64,000 nucleotides of DNA from Halichondria panicea. Lineage: Eukaryota; Porifera; Demospongiae; Suberitida; Halichondriidae. Below are positions 1-10,412 of this stretch, piece after piece. The stretch's first letter is position 1; every line of letters begins with the position of its first letter. The position numbers and the translations under genes are program-made. The stretch is from contig NC_087385.1 of the NCBI RefSeq assembly GCF_963675165.1, positions 3,596,501 to 3,660,500 of the forward strand. Reading direction: 5' to 3'. The notes beneath the pieces are model-generated. The model had not been told where the DNA came from, searched no databases, and saw only the letters and a list, made by a program, of their open reading frames with translations.

Positions 1-1
1 T

Positions 2-181
2 CTCTCCAGATATCGTAGAAGAAATGCTATAGTTGGTCTGTGTCTCCTGGGTGGAGTGCTGAGTGTGTATGGCTACTCCATGTTTGCCGTTAGACAGGAG
101 AGCTTAAACCTAGATGACATTGTAGACCCAAATGAAAATGTTTCAAACAATCCAGCACTGTTTGCTAGCAAATCAAAGTAG
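2..181 (+). CDS. COA3: COA3, cytochrome c oxidase assembly factor 3, C-terminal part
   Basis: This is the last coding exon, open from the left edge to a TAG at 179-181, giving 59 residues. COA3 (CCDC56/MITRAC12) is a small single-pass protein of the mitochondrial inner membrane that stabilises newly made COX1 during complex IV assembly. Seen here: a basic stretch (RYRRRN) followed by a hydrophobic span and the pattern VYGYSMFAVRQE. That corresponds to the family core of RN-x-ITGL, a membrane helix, then YGYTFYSVSQE. The C-terminal tail is short and polar, as expected. The N-terminal part lies outside the window, so its exon structure is unknown. The match rests on the membrane-helix motif recalled from the vertebrate protein, and I am fairly confident. 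Confidence 0.8.
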   Translation, partial: LSRYRRRNAIVGLCLLGGVLSVYGYSMFAVRQESLNLDDIVDPNENVSNNPALFASKSK

Positions 182-538
182 TTTTGCTTTGTGCTTAATA
201 CATTCACGTTCATAAATAAAAATTGAACACATCGTATTAATTAATAGAGTGTGTTAGCAACTTCAGTATTATAGATCTGGAACATTGAGAGCAATATTTA
301 CATTCTGAAGAAGGTTTCAATTAGGTTGTGAATTGAAGTGGTGCAGTATATATATAATTATGCGTGTATAAAATCATACACACATGACGTACTGCTACTG
401 TGCGAGTGCAGGGGACATTAGAAAGAAAAAGTACAAAAGAGAAGTATACGTACGGACATCATGTGTACCTACATTGCTACAAGTAAAGTATTTCAGTCAA
501 AAAAGAGTACACATACATTTATATATTTTTGTTCAAAG
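182..538. other. Convergent intergenic spacer between COA3 and HNRNPU
   Basis: AT-rich sequence holding the 3' ends of two converging genes. I see no further gene here. Confidence 0.5.
215..220 (+). promoter_or_regulatory. Probable poly(A) signal of COA3
   Basis: A canonical AATAAA lies 33 bases after the COA3 stop codon, at a typical position for a very short 3' UTR. Confidence 0.55.
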
Positions 539-3500
539 TTAGTAACGGCCATAGTAACCACTACCTCTTCTTGGAGGGGTTTGTCCTCCATAGTTTCCTC
601 GATAATTTCCTGGACTACTATACGGGGATCGATAGTGCTGAGGAGGGCCACCATAAGGACCTCCCCTGGGATTGCCGTACATGGGAGGAGGTGGCGCAGG
701 AGTCCCATATTGATTGTAACGGGGAGTCCGTTGTTGATAGCCGTACGAGTTCCCTCCATAGCCATACTGACCACGAGGGCTGTAAGAGCTTCTATTTGAA
801 CCATATGAGCTGCAGTGTTGAGGGTACAGTAGTCACTGCTACGTAACAATCATATACTTAGTATAATTAATAGTATCGCTAAGAGTGCAATATGGGATTA
901 ATAGTACGAGTAACAAGCAATGGCAAGGATACTAATTGCACGAGGCGTAGCTGAGTGCTATTAATCCCTTATTGCACGAGTAGCGTACTATTGATTGTTA
1001 ATCGTTTGTGATGCAGTTTTAAGGACATTTTTAGCTGCAGTTTCAGTAAAAAAATTAGCCGCGGCCGTTATTCGAACGTGCGGTCGTCAAGGCAGTAATT
1101 GCAAGTCGTTAATGACGACGTGCAATTACTGATACGCGATTAATCACCGTACGAATCACAGTGAATAATAGGACAAGATGCGATTATTCAGAGATTAGCA
1201 TCTATCTATCGTACATTTATACCTGTTTTGGTGAGGAGAGTATCCTGAATATCCCCCACCCCGAGCTCCACTGCTACCTCTGTATTCGTAACGACTACCA
1301 CTGTTACCTCTGTATTCGTAACGACCCCTTTTTGACTGAGGGTAGGATGGAAGGCCCAGGGCATCCTCTCGATACTGCCTCACAATTTTCTCTGCCGCTA
1401 TCCCATATATGTCTGAGTAATTCACATCTTGGAAATGTTCACCTGCCTTAGGGATGTAAAAGTTTGCTGCAGAAACAGAAAGAGGACAATACCCATCAAA
1501 GTAAAGAACACAGTCATGTTAACATTCTTAACTATGCAAAGGGTAGCTAGCTACTAACGTGTAACGGGTATATATATTTGGCTATATAATTATAGCTGGC
1601 GATTCTTAATTTGACGATAACTGCATTGGCATTATCGATGACGTACAAAATTGTATATTATATTGTCGGCGATTTTTAATTTGGCAAATTTCACCTAGAT
1701 TTGCCAAATTGTCAAATTTATTCGGGGCCAAATATATCCGCTATACGGTATGCCATAAAAGTAACTATACCCTAGTAGAACAGAATAAATACATAATGAA
1801 GACCGAATAACTGCAGATCCTCATGCAAACTCATTTGACAAAGCAATGTTCAATGATATCATTTAAAAATCCAAGAAATCATTATTGTTTTGAAAATAGA
1901 GCCAGGAGTTACATGTACATGACAGTGTACAGATAGAAGCCTGAGTAGAAGCGCTATATACACATTATACATGTATACTGAGATGGACAGCACAACAAAT
2001 ATTATATATACAGTAGGCAGAGGCCAGTGCAGTTATTCAATCAACCACGCACAATAGAATGAATAATGGCGTGCGTGTGTGTGTGCATAATTATATACAG
2101 TACTGAGCATGAATCACAGACGATCAGGCAATAGTCCATAAAGCTTTCCCCCAGAATCCCACCATATTCATCAGAACCAGGAAAGTTGCCTACCACACAT
2201 GTCCTGTCGTAATCCTAGAAGACTGAAGCACAGAGTCTGGTCCAGGTTGTCAGTCGTAGATGTTATGCGAAGTTTGATGTGTTAGGTACAGACTATGGAA
2301 TACCAATCTACGAGAAGTTCAAAGCTGTATGTACACGTCCATCTTAATTGTTTGTAAAGATGGCTAAATAAGCTGTAAACATGCAGGCTCTGCTGACCAC
2401 ACTGTTACACGTACACTACAGGTATTTACAGGCCATCACTCTGTAGTAGGCAACTATTTGTGTTTGGGTCGGCATGTAATTCGTTAATAAATAAGCCATA
2501 ACTGTCATAAATGCACACAGTGACGCCCTGAGTCTACTCTAGTGCTGTACATGTATGCACTCGTCATCACAAGATTAAAAAGTAAAGAGAGTCCATCAAT
2601 GTCGGTGTGTTGGTTGCTGTCTTGAAAGAGAGGATCACAAATAACAATGCACAGAAAATACACATAACCGTAACTGTCGAGATAAGCGAGGTTTAGCTTT
2701 AGGCTCAATGCAACCAGATTTTTTGCTTTTATTACATGTACTTTGATGATCGTGTTCTGAGCACAAATGACTATAGATTTGTGTACAATGTAAGGCTTTT
2801 TTAATGCTGGAATTTTCACGTAAAATATAACTCAAAAATGTCACAGGACGATTTTTTTTTTACATGTACAGTATATACATGCTCACCAGAGCAAATGTAC
2901 AATGACAATTAATTTGGGTGATCTTGTTGCATACTAGGCCAAAAATCATGCGGACATGCTTGCACACACAAGAAACTTTGACCAAAAGTTAGACAAAAAA
3001 GTAAATGCATGTGCATGCTCACAAGTGCACAAGTGTATAGGCCATACTAAAGCAGCATAGTCAACTCACCCTTCATGGCATTGATAACGTCATCAGGAAG
3101 GGGACCGCCCATCTCCTCGTTTTTGAGACCAGTCCTCCTGCGTAGTTCATGATGAGGAGGGACCACCACCTCAGCCTTGTGTACGAAACCCTCAAAGTAC
3201 TTTATCTTACGCTCCTGGGCATTCCGATACACATTTGTCTGCAGTTGGAGACAAACATTGCAGTGGCTGTACAGACTTGATTTATAATCTAGGCCTAACA
3301 GTATCACATAGCTATAGAAGAATATAACAAATAAACGTGTAGATCAACCTGATCTATGATGTAGTTCCTGTTGTTCTTTGCAGCTAACAAAAAAAGCTTG
3401 TTGAGCATCTCAGTGGCATTCTTAATGAGAGCCTCGAACCGTGACTTGTAGTTTGCCTTTCTGCTCAGCCCAGACACCTTCATCCGCTCCATGATGAGGT

Positions 3501-6500
3501 TGGTCCCCAGAATTGTGTACCGCTTCTCAGGGTACCTTGTATAGAACAAGATAGCCCATTACAACTAAGCTGTCACAAAGTTTGTGTTACACATTGTACA
3601 GGTTAATGGGGAAAATACAAATATACTACAGAATGAGCACTCAGCAGTGTCCATGTATAGTCAGTGGATTACTTACTTGCTGCAGTGTTTCTCAGCCCAA
3701 GTGGTCTTTCCAGAGGCAGGCAACCCAACCATCATGATCACTTCACACTCAGCTACTGATTTAGGTGCCTGAAGTATTCAACAGTAGTACGTATGAGCAA
3801 CATCACTAGACTTTAGTAAGGGCACATTTAATGTAAAATATGTCTTATTCACAGTGGCCACACGATATTAGGCATCTGCCAACAGCCACAAAAAGATGGT
3901 GGAATTGTCTAGGTAAGGTTACTAACACAGTATACCTGTGGCGCTGAAACCCTGCACTCCTCAGCAGCAGCCTGAATCAAGGCGTATCCTTCTACTCCCT
4001 CAGCCTCACACCACGGATCCCCCCCAAAGTTGATACTGAAGGCAACATTTTTGGTGGAAACACATGGGAAGAATGCTTCACCAGACAAAGACTCCTCTAA
4101 GGTAAAGGCTACACTCAGATCACAGCTGTTCTTGGAGAAGGATATTGTAGCAGGAGAATTCTCAAGGTCCTAGAATAAGAATATAGATGTGTACATACAT
4201 GACTTGTAGTGATACACATCTTCTACGTGTACAGTATGTTATGTTTGTAAAAATCGCACCAGGAAGCAGCCAATGACATCTCCTGGTCCATAAGACTCAG
4301 CATAGCTCTCAAACACGTTATTGACAACCTTCTTCCCAGTACTCCCGAATCCAAACGAGTGGTTGTCCTCTCCTAGCCCTTTGGAGTCATCTAATGTCCA
4401 ACCAACCCTACAGAGAAGTTCAAAAATGTTGACCCATGTCAAATCCAATAATTATTATTTAGTCATACCTTGCAGGGAATGTTTGAGCACTATTTAGTTT
4501 TTTGGCTAGGACAGAGTCTGTCCCGACCAATCAGATCTATTAATTAACAGCAATAAAGAATGACAAGAAGCGTACTGAATTTCATGCATTCTACGTAAAT
4601 AGGATGCATTTATAGTGCGCGTCAGCCTACTGATAGTCTAGTGCAAAGCTCTTCTTGTCCTTTAGCAAAATTCTTACAAGCCACAAAATTTTAGCTGCTA
4701 TGCTCATAAACACTCCATGGACATCACGTTTTAATAGCTATCGATTGACAAGAAGTCTCTGTGCTTTGAAGGTAAGATAAGCTTTGAGGTAACATCGAAA
4801 GAAGAACGAGAGGAAAGGTATTGAGGTATTGCATAAAAGGAACTGTCAATAGACCAAAATCTTTTCTCTAGGATGGTAGCTACATCTACAATATGTATAT
4901 ACAGGGTGTCATACAGGGGGGAAAGGGGGATATCCCCCCCCTAGCTCCAATTTCCCCCCCTTTTCAATTATGACTGAGTGTCCATAGCTGGGTATTGAAA
5001 TCACAGTCGACCTTTTTTTAGCAACATTTTCTCCTCTACTTCAAAATCCTGTATGACACCCTGATATATTTATATTGTACATTTTCGTGGGGCAAAATAT
5101 TCGTGGTGTTCGTGGTTGAAGCTCTGACCACGAATATTTTACCCACGAATGAACGACCTTGCCTACCTTTACCTGCAGTGCAAGCAGCAACCAAGAAAAT
5201 ATTCAACCACGAATGTGTTGCCCCCCCCCCGAAAATTACCTTATACACACATGTGTACTAGAATGAAAGCATACATGTACATGTATACTAGAAAAAACCA
5301 GCCTTAGAGCTGGCGTACTTAAAATAAGGTTTATTATGCTTAAAAACCAGGAAATATATACAGCACTGCACTGCAAGCGAACTATAGCCATATAACAGTA
5401 GATGTACAGCTAGCAGTGCAGTTCTGTGATTCCCTGTTTAATGAGTTACGTGTAATTAAGGTATCTACATTGTAGCTTGATGAGCTATACTATATGACAC
5501 ACAAAGAGTTATTTCGAGCATGCATATACCTGATGCATATACCTGATGGCGTGTGGATGTTCCTCCGTTTCTGGGAGTTCAACACTCACATTCTCTTCTA
5601 TTTTCACTTCATAGTAATAGCGGCCACCTTTGACCCCAGATGAGCCTCGTGTTGTTGCCCATAACCTAGCGAATCCCTGCTCTGAGAGACCACACCCACC
5701 TAAACCATCCTCTCTGATATCGAAGAACAGGTCAGAGGTGTCTGCAATTAACAGGCAACTTACGTACAATTTTTCACATGCATACTGTAATACATACACA
5801 TGCAACAGTACATGTACTCACACTTGTGCAGAGTGACAATACTAGCATCTTCTGGAGGCTGAAACTTGGAATCCATAAGCACTTGGCTGTCATCAAATGA
5901 ATCCGGCTCTTCAGGGTCAGGGGCTCGGGATGGGTCTGACTTGGTCTGTTCAGTTTTCACAGGGTGCTCAACGTCATGAGACCTCTTGGTACCAATTTGG
6001 GCAGACTCAGATTGATCCTGTCCATTCTCAGACTGGATAAAAAGAGAAGCAGCACTATGCACATAAGTAGTAGTACACGTACATGTCACGCACATGTGTA
6101 CAATAAGTACATGTAAAGACTCGTGAGTTACCACTGTTGCATGTTTCAAACACTGAAATATGCACACCATAAGAGCAAACCTTGGCCATAGTATCGGAGC
6201 TATCGGTTTCCATCTTCTGCTCCTCCAGCTCTGTTTTGACTAAACTCTCCTTAACCACAGGTGCATCACACGTTTCTACTGAGGAAAACCCAATCAATTA
6301 CTAACACACATATTAAAAACAATGTAGGTAGAGACAAGCAAGTAAATGCCGTAGAAATGAAACACCACAAGGTGCTGATGCCTTGGTGGAGGCGGCAGTA
6401 TGACACTAGCAGAAAGCTACTAGCTACATGTATTAAATACATGATACATGCACCTTGATCACACATGATGTACAATGGACATTGCAGGAAATGCTGCAAA

Positions 6501-9000
6501 ATAGTGAGAAATGATCGACCATAATTGTTGCTAGAAATAATGCTGATTTCCATAATTAATGGCTGCTGAACAGTAGCTTTGCAGCTTTTTTCTCACTCTT
6601 GAAGCTACCAATAGCTAGCGTTTTAGTGCAGAGCTAACTACTAAGTAGGTCCAGTAACATTCCATGGACAAGTTGTGCTACATGTACGTCACATTCTGAA
6701 AAGGCTGCAATGGCATTTTCAAGTAAGCAAAACTAGGTACAGTAGAACCTCGCTAATCTGAATAGAGCCAGACCAGACCCCATCCGAATACATGAAATTT
6801 CCGGATTAACGGATGTCATTAATTGATTATGAATATCATTAACGAACACACTTTTGTACATGTATTATGATATTACTGTGGCCAGAAGGGAAGCTGCTAG
6901 CTAGAATAGTATTTTATCTCAACTTTCTCTCCAATACAGTGAGTCTTGTGAATCTCTCTTTGTTTTCTTTGCAGTGGTCATTGTCTTGAGTGAGGTATCG
7001 AGCAGTTATTAATAGCTGATTCAGCAAAGCAAGTTAAATTGCGTATGCGCAGAAGTCTATTCTACTGACAGCCCCTCCTCTTTTCAGTTTGCTATTTTGT
7101 CCGGATTTGCGAGGTTTCAGACTAAAGGGGTCCGGATTAGTGAGGTTCTACTGTATAACTCGAAAACGAAGCATTATTTTGCAAATCCACAATATGAAAT
7201 CCAAGAAAACATGACTAGAAGCCTGTACAAGCTTCTACTTGCATTTCATTGATCCCTGCATGAGCAGCCGTAGCAGTCTACAGACAGACACACAAACACA
7301 CTACCGTATACCTCGCTTGTGTGTGCGCACCCGAGGCTGAACAATAGTGTGCATGCTTAATAATGTGGTCAATAGAGCATCACACCTCTGGGTTCACAAT
7401 ACAATATGAAATAAATTATGTGGGGTCATATCAAAATAGAGAGGCAAAGGTACATGTAGTAGCATTAATAAGCTTAGAGGAATTGTAAGTGGCTAAATAA
7501 CCTCTCTATAACCTGTACAAAAAATTAATATTTAAGCCTCAAAATAAGAATACGATTATTAAGAATACGATTATAATCAGGACCGGAACAACGACAGGCT
7601 TACCAGCTGATTTTTCTTCAGCTTTAGGTAGGTTCTCAGCACCTCCATCAGAGAGTGCACTAATATCAGCATCTGGTGCAACAGCAGCATCTCCTTCAAG
7701 ATTAACAGTGGTGTCAGTAGCACTGTCAGGGATAACGTCATTTGCACTACTGGCATCAACCTTTGTGGTGTCGTCCTCTGGCGTAGGCTGGTTCACACCA
7801 GTGTATACTTTAGGAGTGGGCTCAGTAGTGGTTGTATCCATGTCAGCTACCGGCTCGGCTTGCTCTGGTTCTGACGGAACAGGCTCAGAAGGTTCCTGCT
7901 GAGTCTCTGGCTTTATATCTGACTGTGCACCTGAACGAGAGAACCAGATAAGGTCATGACAGATGTGTGATGGTGAATGATTTACCAAAGATGACTCTAT
8001 GAGTAGTCTTACACATGCACGGTTACACGGTCTACAATGAAACGTACATGCATGTTTGTATACTTTTTCACTTATTGCGATATTTCCACACAAACTTTTT
8101 TGGAAAACACTTTTTAGGGCGATCAACCACCACGGAGAAAACAGCATACAACTCAAGATTTACAAAGAGCCGCTACTTTAAGGAATCCCCACCCAGGCAT
8201 AAAGCCTTGACTGTATGCATAGCGCATGGATTATTTATAGCATATCCGGCCTCTCACTCAATTTTGCCTAGTACATTGTGCATAATGATTTGAATGCCCT
8301 CAACTTGGCATATTTTACAAGTGCGCTGCACTGCACTGCATGATAATAAATTATTGTCTTTTAGTCCTATTGTTTTACATATTATACTTCAGTCTTGCAC
8401 AGTTCCATACCTTCTTGCTCTTCTTGCTGCACTGCTTCTACGTTAGGCTCCTCCTCCATCTGGGTCTCAGCATTACCCTCAGGTACTTCAGCCTCAGCCG
8501 CTCTACCCTCACCCTCAGCAGACTGTTCCTCAGTGGGCTGGTCTTCCGCGACACCCTCAATCTCAGCAGATTGTTCCTCAGTGGACTGGTGTTCTGGGAC
8601 ACCCTCACCCTCAGCAGACTGTTCCTCAGTGGGCTGGTCCTCCGGGACACCCTCACTGTCAACAGATTTTTCCTCAGTAGGCTGATCCTCCGGTACACTC
8701 TCATCCTCCTTGCGTCGATTGAAACAATTTGATTAGAACTGCTAATTATGTTAAACATGTTAAAATGTAGTGTGTTTTAAATAGAAAACTTAGGGTTTAC
8801 ATTTCAGTTTTTGAATTACCTAGGCTATACAATTTAAATAGCCAATAACTATAACTCACTTCTATTTCGTTGGACATTGCTTCTTGCAATCTCTGGGCAA
8901 GAACAGACTTTACACCAGCTGTAGTAAGTCCACGTTTTTTGAGCTCTTCTCTGAGTTCAACAACTTTTAACTTGGAAACATACGCTTCTATGTCTTCCAT
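539..9000 (-). CDS. HNRNPU: Heterogeneous nuclear ribonucleoprotein U (SAF-A) type protein
   Basis: Nuclear scaffold/RNA-binding protein that links chromatin and pre-mRNA. Thirteen exons (high-low): 9000-8860, 8708-8411, 7930-7604, 6278-6181, 6032-5822, 5741-5543, 4407-4260, 4169-3936, 3768-3677, 3535-3349, 3238-3070, 1466-1223, 809-539. All phases close, giving 872 residues (human HNRNPU 825). Domains: SAP DNA-binding motif at residues 1-45 ([15 protein letters not shown]); an acidic region 47-350 with a 16-residue repeat; SPRY about 358-545 ([10 protein letters not shown]); a polynucleotide-kinase-like P-loop domain with GLPASGKTT at 567-575 and the NILGTN-like TILGTN; and an R/G/Y-rich tail 745-872. 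Start: the first ATG, directly before the SAP motif. It sits head to head with EFCAB2. HNRNPUL1/UL2 are paralogues, so it may be co-orthologous to all three. The family assignment is secure. Confidence 0.92.
865..1002. mobile_element. Small palindromic element (MITE-like) in HNRNPU intron 12
   Basis: The arms near 866-911 and 955-1000 are imperfect reverse complements sharing a GGGATTAATAG core. There is no ORF. A second smaller hairpin (CAGTAATTGCA...TGCAATTACTG) follows near 1098-1133. Confidence 0.6.
1268..1327 (-). repeat. 30-bp tandem duplication in HNRNPU RGG-like tail
   Basis: Two copies of a 30-bp unit, differing at few positions, encode [10 protein letters not shown] and [10 protein letters not shown] in exon 12. 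This is recent in-frame growth of the RNA-binding low-complexity tail. Confidence 0.85.
1467..3069 (-). other. HNRNPU intron 11 (1.6 kb)
   Basis: AT-rich intron with short TG/AC runs and, at about 1560-1760, relics that end in the CCGCTATACGGTA terminus found in other elements of this window. I see no conserved coding segment. Confidence 0.5.
4902..5063. mobile_element. MITE with CAGGGTGTCATACAGG terminal inverted repeats
   Basis: A perfect 16-bp inverted repeat (CAGGGTGTCATACAGG) at 4902-4917 and 5048-5063 bounds a 162-bp element. TA flanks both sides, consistent with a TA target duplication. The interior has C- and G-runs and no ORF. It lies in HNRNPU intron 6. Confidence 0.8.
5083..5238. 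mobile_element. Palindromic element rich in CGTGG/CCACG motifs
   Basis: The left arm (ATTTTCGTGGGGCAAAATAT) and the right arm, ending in a C-run followed by GAAAAT, are approximate reverse complements. An internal pair of TTCGTGGT/ACCACGAA motifs is also present. It is non-coding and adjoins the 4902-5063 element. It resembles the element at 59678-59882. Confidence 0.6.
6740..7153. mobile_element. Non-autonomous pogo/Tigger-like TIR element, copy 1
   Basis: The 414-bp element begins CAGTAGAACCTCGCTAAT and ends with the reverse complement (GGTTCTACTG). TA dinucleotides flank both ends. The termini resemble pogo/Tigger families (established knowledge). There is no transposase ORF. It is related, in opposite orientation, to the copy at 16717-17397. 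It lies in HNRNPU intron 3. Confidence 0.8.
8504..8700 (-). repeat. 48-bp coding tandem repeat in HNRNPU acidic domain
   Basis: About four head-to-tail copies of a 48-bp unit encode variants of [16 protein letters not shown] within exon 2. Copies differ by a few substitutions and none is frameshifted, so the array is kept as coding sequence. Confidence 0.85.
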
Positions 9001-9238
9001 GTTGTACTAGAAATAATAGGTACTAGGTGTAGCTAGAATCCTCCGACAGTTTTAATATTCAGGCAGGTATTTTGCGCTTGCATGTATTTTAATGGTTGAT
9101 AACCTTTCACCTCCTAGTCCACACAAAATTAATGTGTGCGCATGCGCATCACTCCATCAGGTTGCCAAGAAACAAGAACAAAATGGCGGCATAGTAAGTA
9201 AGACAGCCTCATTTCCATTCCATGAGACGCAAAAAATA
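9001..9238. promoter_or_regulatory. Putative bidirectional promoter between HNRNPU and EFCAB2
   Basis: The two start codons are only 238 bp apart on opposite strands, so both transcription starts must lie in or near this gap. Two GCGCATGCGC-like segments lie near 9138-9148. I could not assign a TATA box with confidence. Confidence 0.5.
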
Positions 9239-9981
9239 ATGACAGACAAAACTGAAGAAACAGTGGAAGGTACACCCCTTATCGAGAAGGATCCCGTCCT
9301 TGTTGACATCAATAAGAAAATAGTAGAAGCATTTGATATTTTTGATCATGAGAGCAACAAGACAGCCGATGTGAGGTACGTACGTACATACGTAAATCAT
9401 ATATCTATGTGCATATGCGTACATGTAGGAGGTCAACATTGTTAATAATGCATAAAATAACATAGACAAACTGTCATTTTCGGAATAAGAACAAAAACAG
9501 CACTCATTTTTAATACCTTTCCTCCCTGCATGTATAAAATAGAGAAGTTGGCACAATCATACGATCTCTGGGTTGTTACCCTTCAGAAGCTGAGCTCCAG
9601 GATATGATTCAAGAGGTTGAGGAAGAAGAACCCACTGGCTTCATACGTCTTGACAAATTTCAGCCAATGATGGCCAGAGTAATGCTAGAAAAAAGGTTTG
9701 TTTTCCTTTAATTATTTTATTGTTACTCTCATTGACATTGTGCACACAGGTATCAACCTTCTTCAGAAGAAATTATACTAAAAGCGTTTGAGGTCTTAGA
9801 CCAAGATCGAAAGTCATATCTAACTGAAGTAGAGCTAAAGAAGTTCATGACTGAAGAAGGCGAAGCCTTTACGCCTGAAGAGTTGGAAGAGTTTCTCACA
9901 GCTGCTGTAGACCAGGAGAAAGGTGTGGTGCAGTACAGGGAATTTGTAACAACAATGTTACCTGATTCAGAACAAAATTGA
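9239..9981 (+). CDS. EFCAB2: EFCAB2 / DRC8, EF-hand subunit of the dynein regulatory complex
   Basis: Calmodulin-like protein of the nexin-dynein regulatory complex, which links doublet microtubules in motile cilia. Exons: 9239-9375, 9543-9695, 9750-9981 (173 residues; human is of similar size). Seen: FDIFDHESNKTADVR in the first EF-hand region, then TIIRSLGCYPSEAEL, EEEEPTGFIRLDKF and AFEVLDQDRKSYLT. These align closely with the remembered human protein (FDHESNNTVDVREIGTIIRSLG). The loops lack several calcium ligands, so calcium binding is doubtful, as in the family. Start: ATG at 9239. An in-frame ATG at 9092 would add 49 unlike residues and is less likely. The gene is complete and shares a short upstream gap with HNRNPU. 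Confidence 0.9.
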
Positions 9982-10412
9982 AGTATTTTCATTCATTTGT
10001 TTATATGTTCACGCAATTTTCTCATTATTTTATGACTTTTCATTTGTATATTAATTTTACACTGTCGGGTGTACATGACTTTTACATGTACACAGTGAAG
10101 TAAGGTACATTATGTGACATTTTATGTGGAACAATTATTTGTACAACATAATGAGAAATGTTGGTTGTGTATGTAAAGATCTACAAAGTACATGCAGGTT
10201 CTAATTTCTATGGGAGGAGCTCTGGTGCAGTACAATCAGAAGACTGGTACTGTAACCAGGGTCGCTGGAGAAGTCATGCGGCTAGCCTCGACTCCAGCCC
10301 CTTGAATAGTGGCCTTTTTCAGCGGCTTGGAATCGAGGCTATCATGCAGCCGGCTGTGACAAAAATCAATCACCTAGATATTATATATATAGGATCAGAC
10401 ACTGAGTTTAAT
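9982..10412 (+). other. Spacer between EFCAB2 and MOCS1
   Basis: Holds the EFCAB2 3' UTR and presumably the MOCS1 promoter. A palindromic piece near 10255-10360 carries CTAGCCTCGA and its complement, a motif that recurs at 12290 and 40703. No gene is visible. Confidence 0.45.

Noticed and set aside
8340-8758. Leucine- and serine-rich ORFs on both strands opposite or out of frame with HNRNPU exon 2
   Set aside because: They are products of the 48-bp repeat read in other frames. The in-frame acidic reading joins correctly to flanking exons.
10158-10412. Upstream extension of the first MOCS1 ORF
   Set aside because: This part covers a palindromic repeat. The internal ATG at 10413 begins a good mitochondrial presequence.
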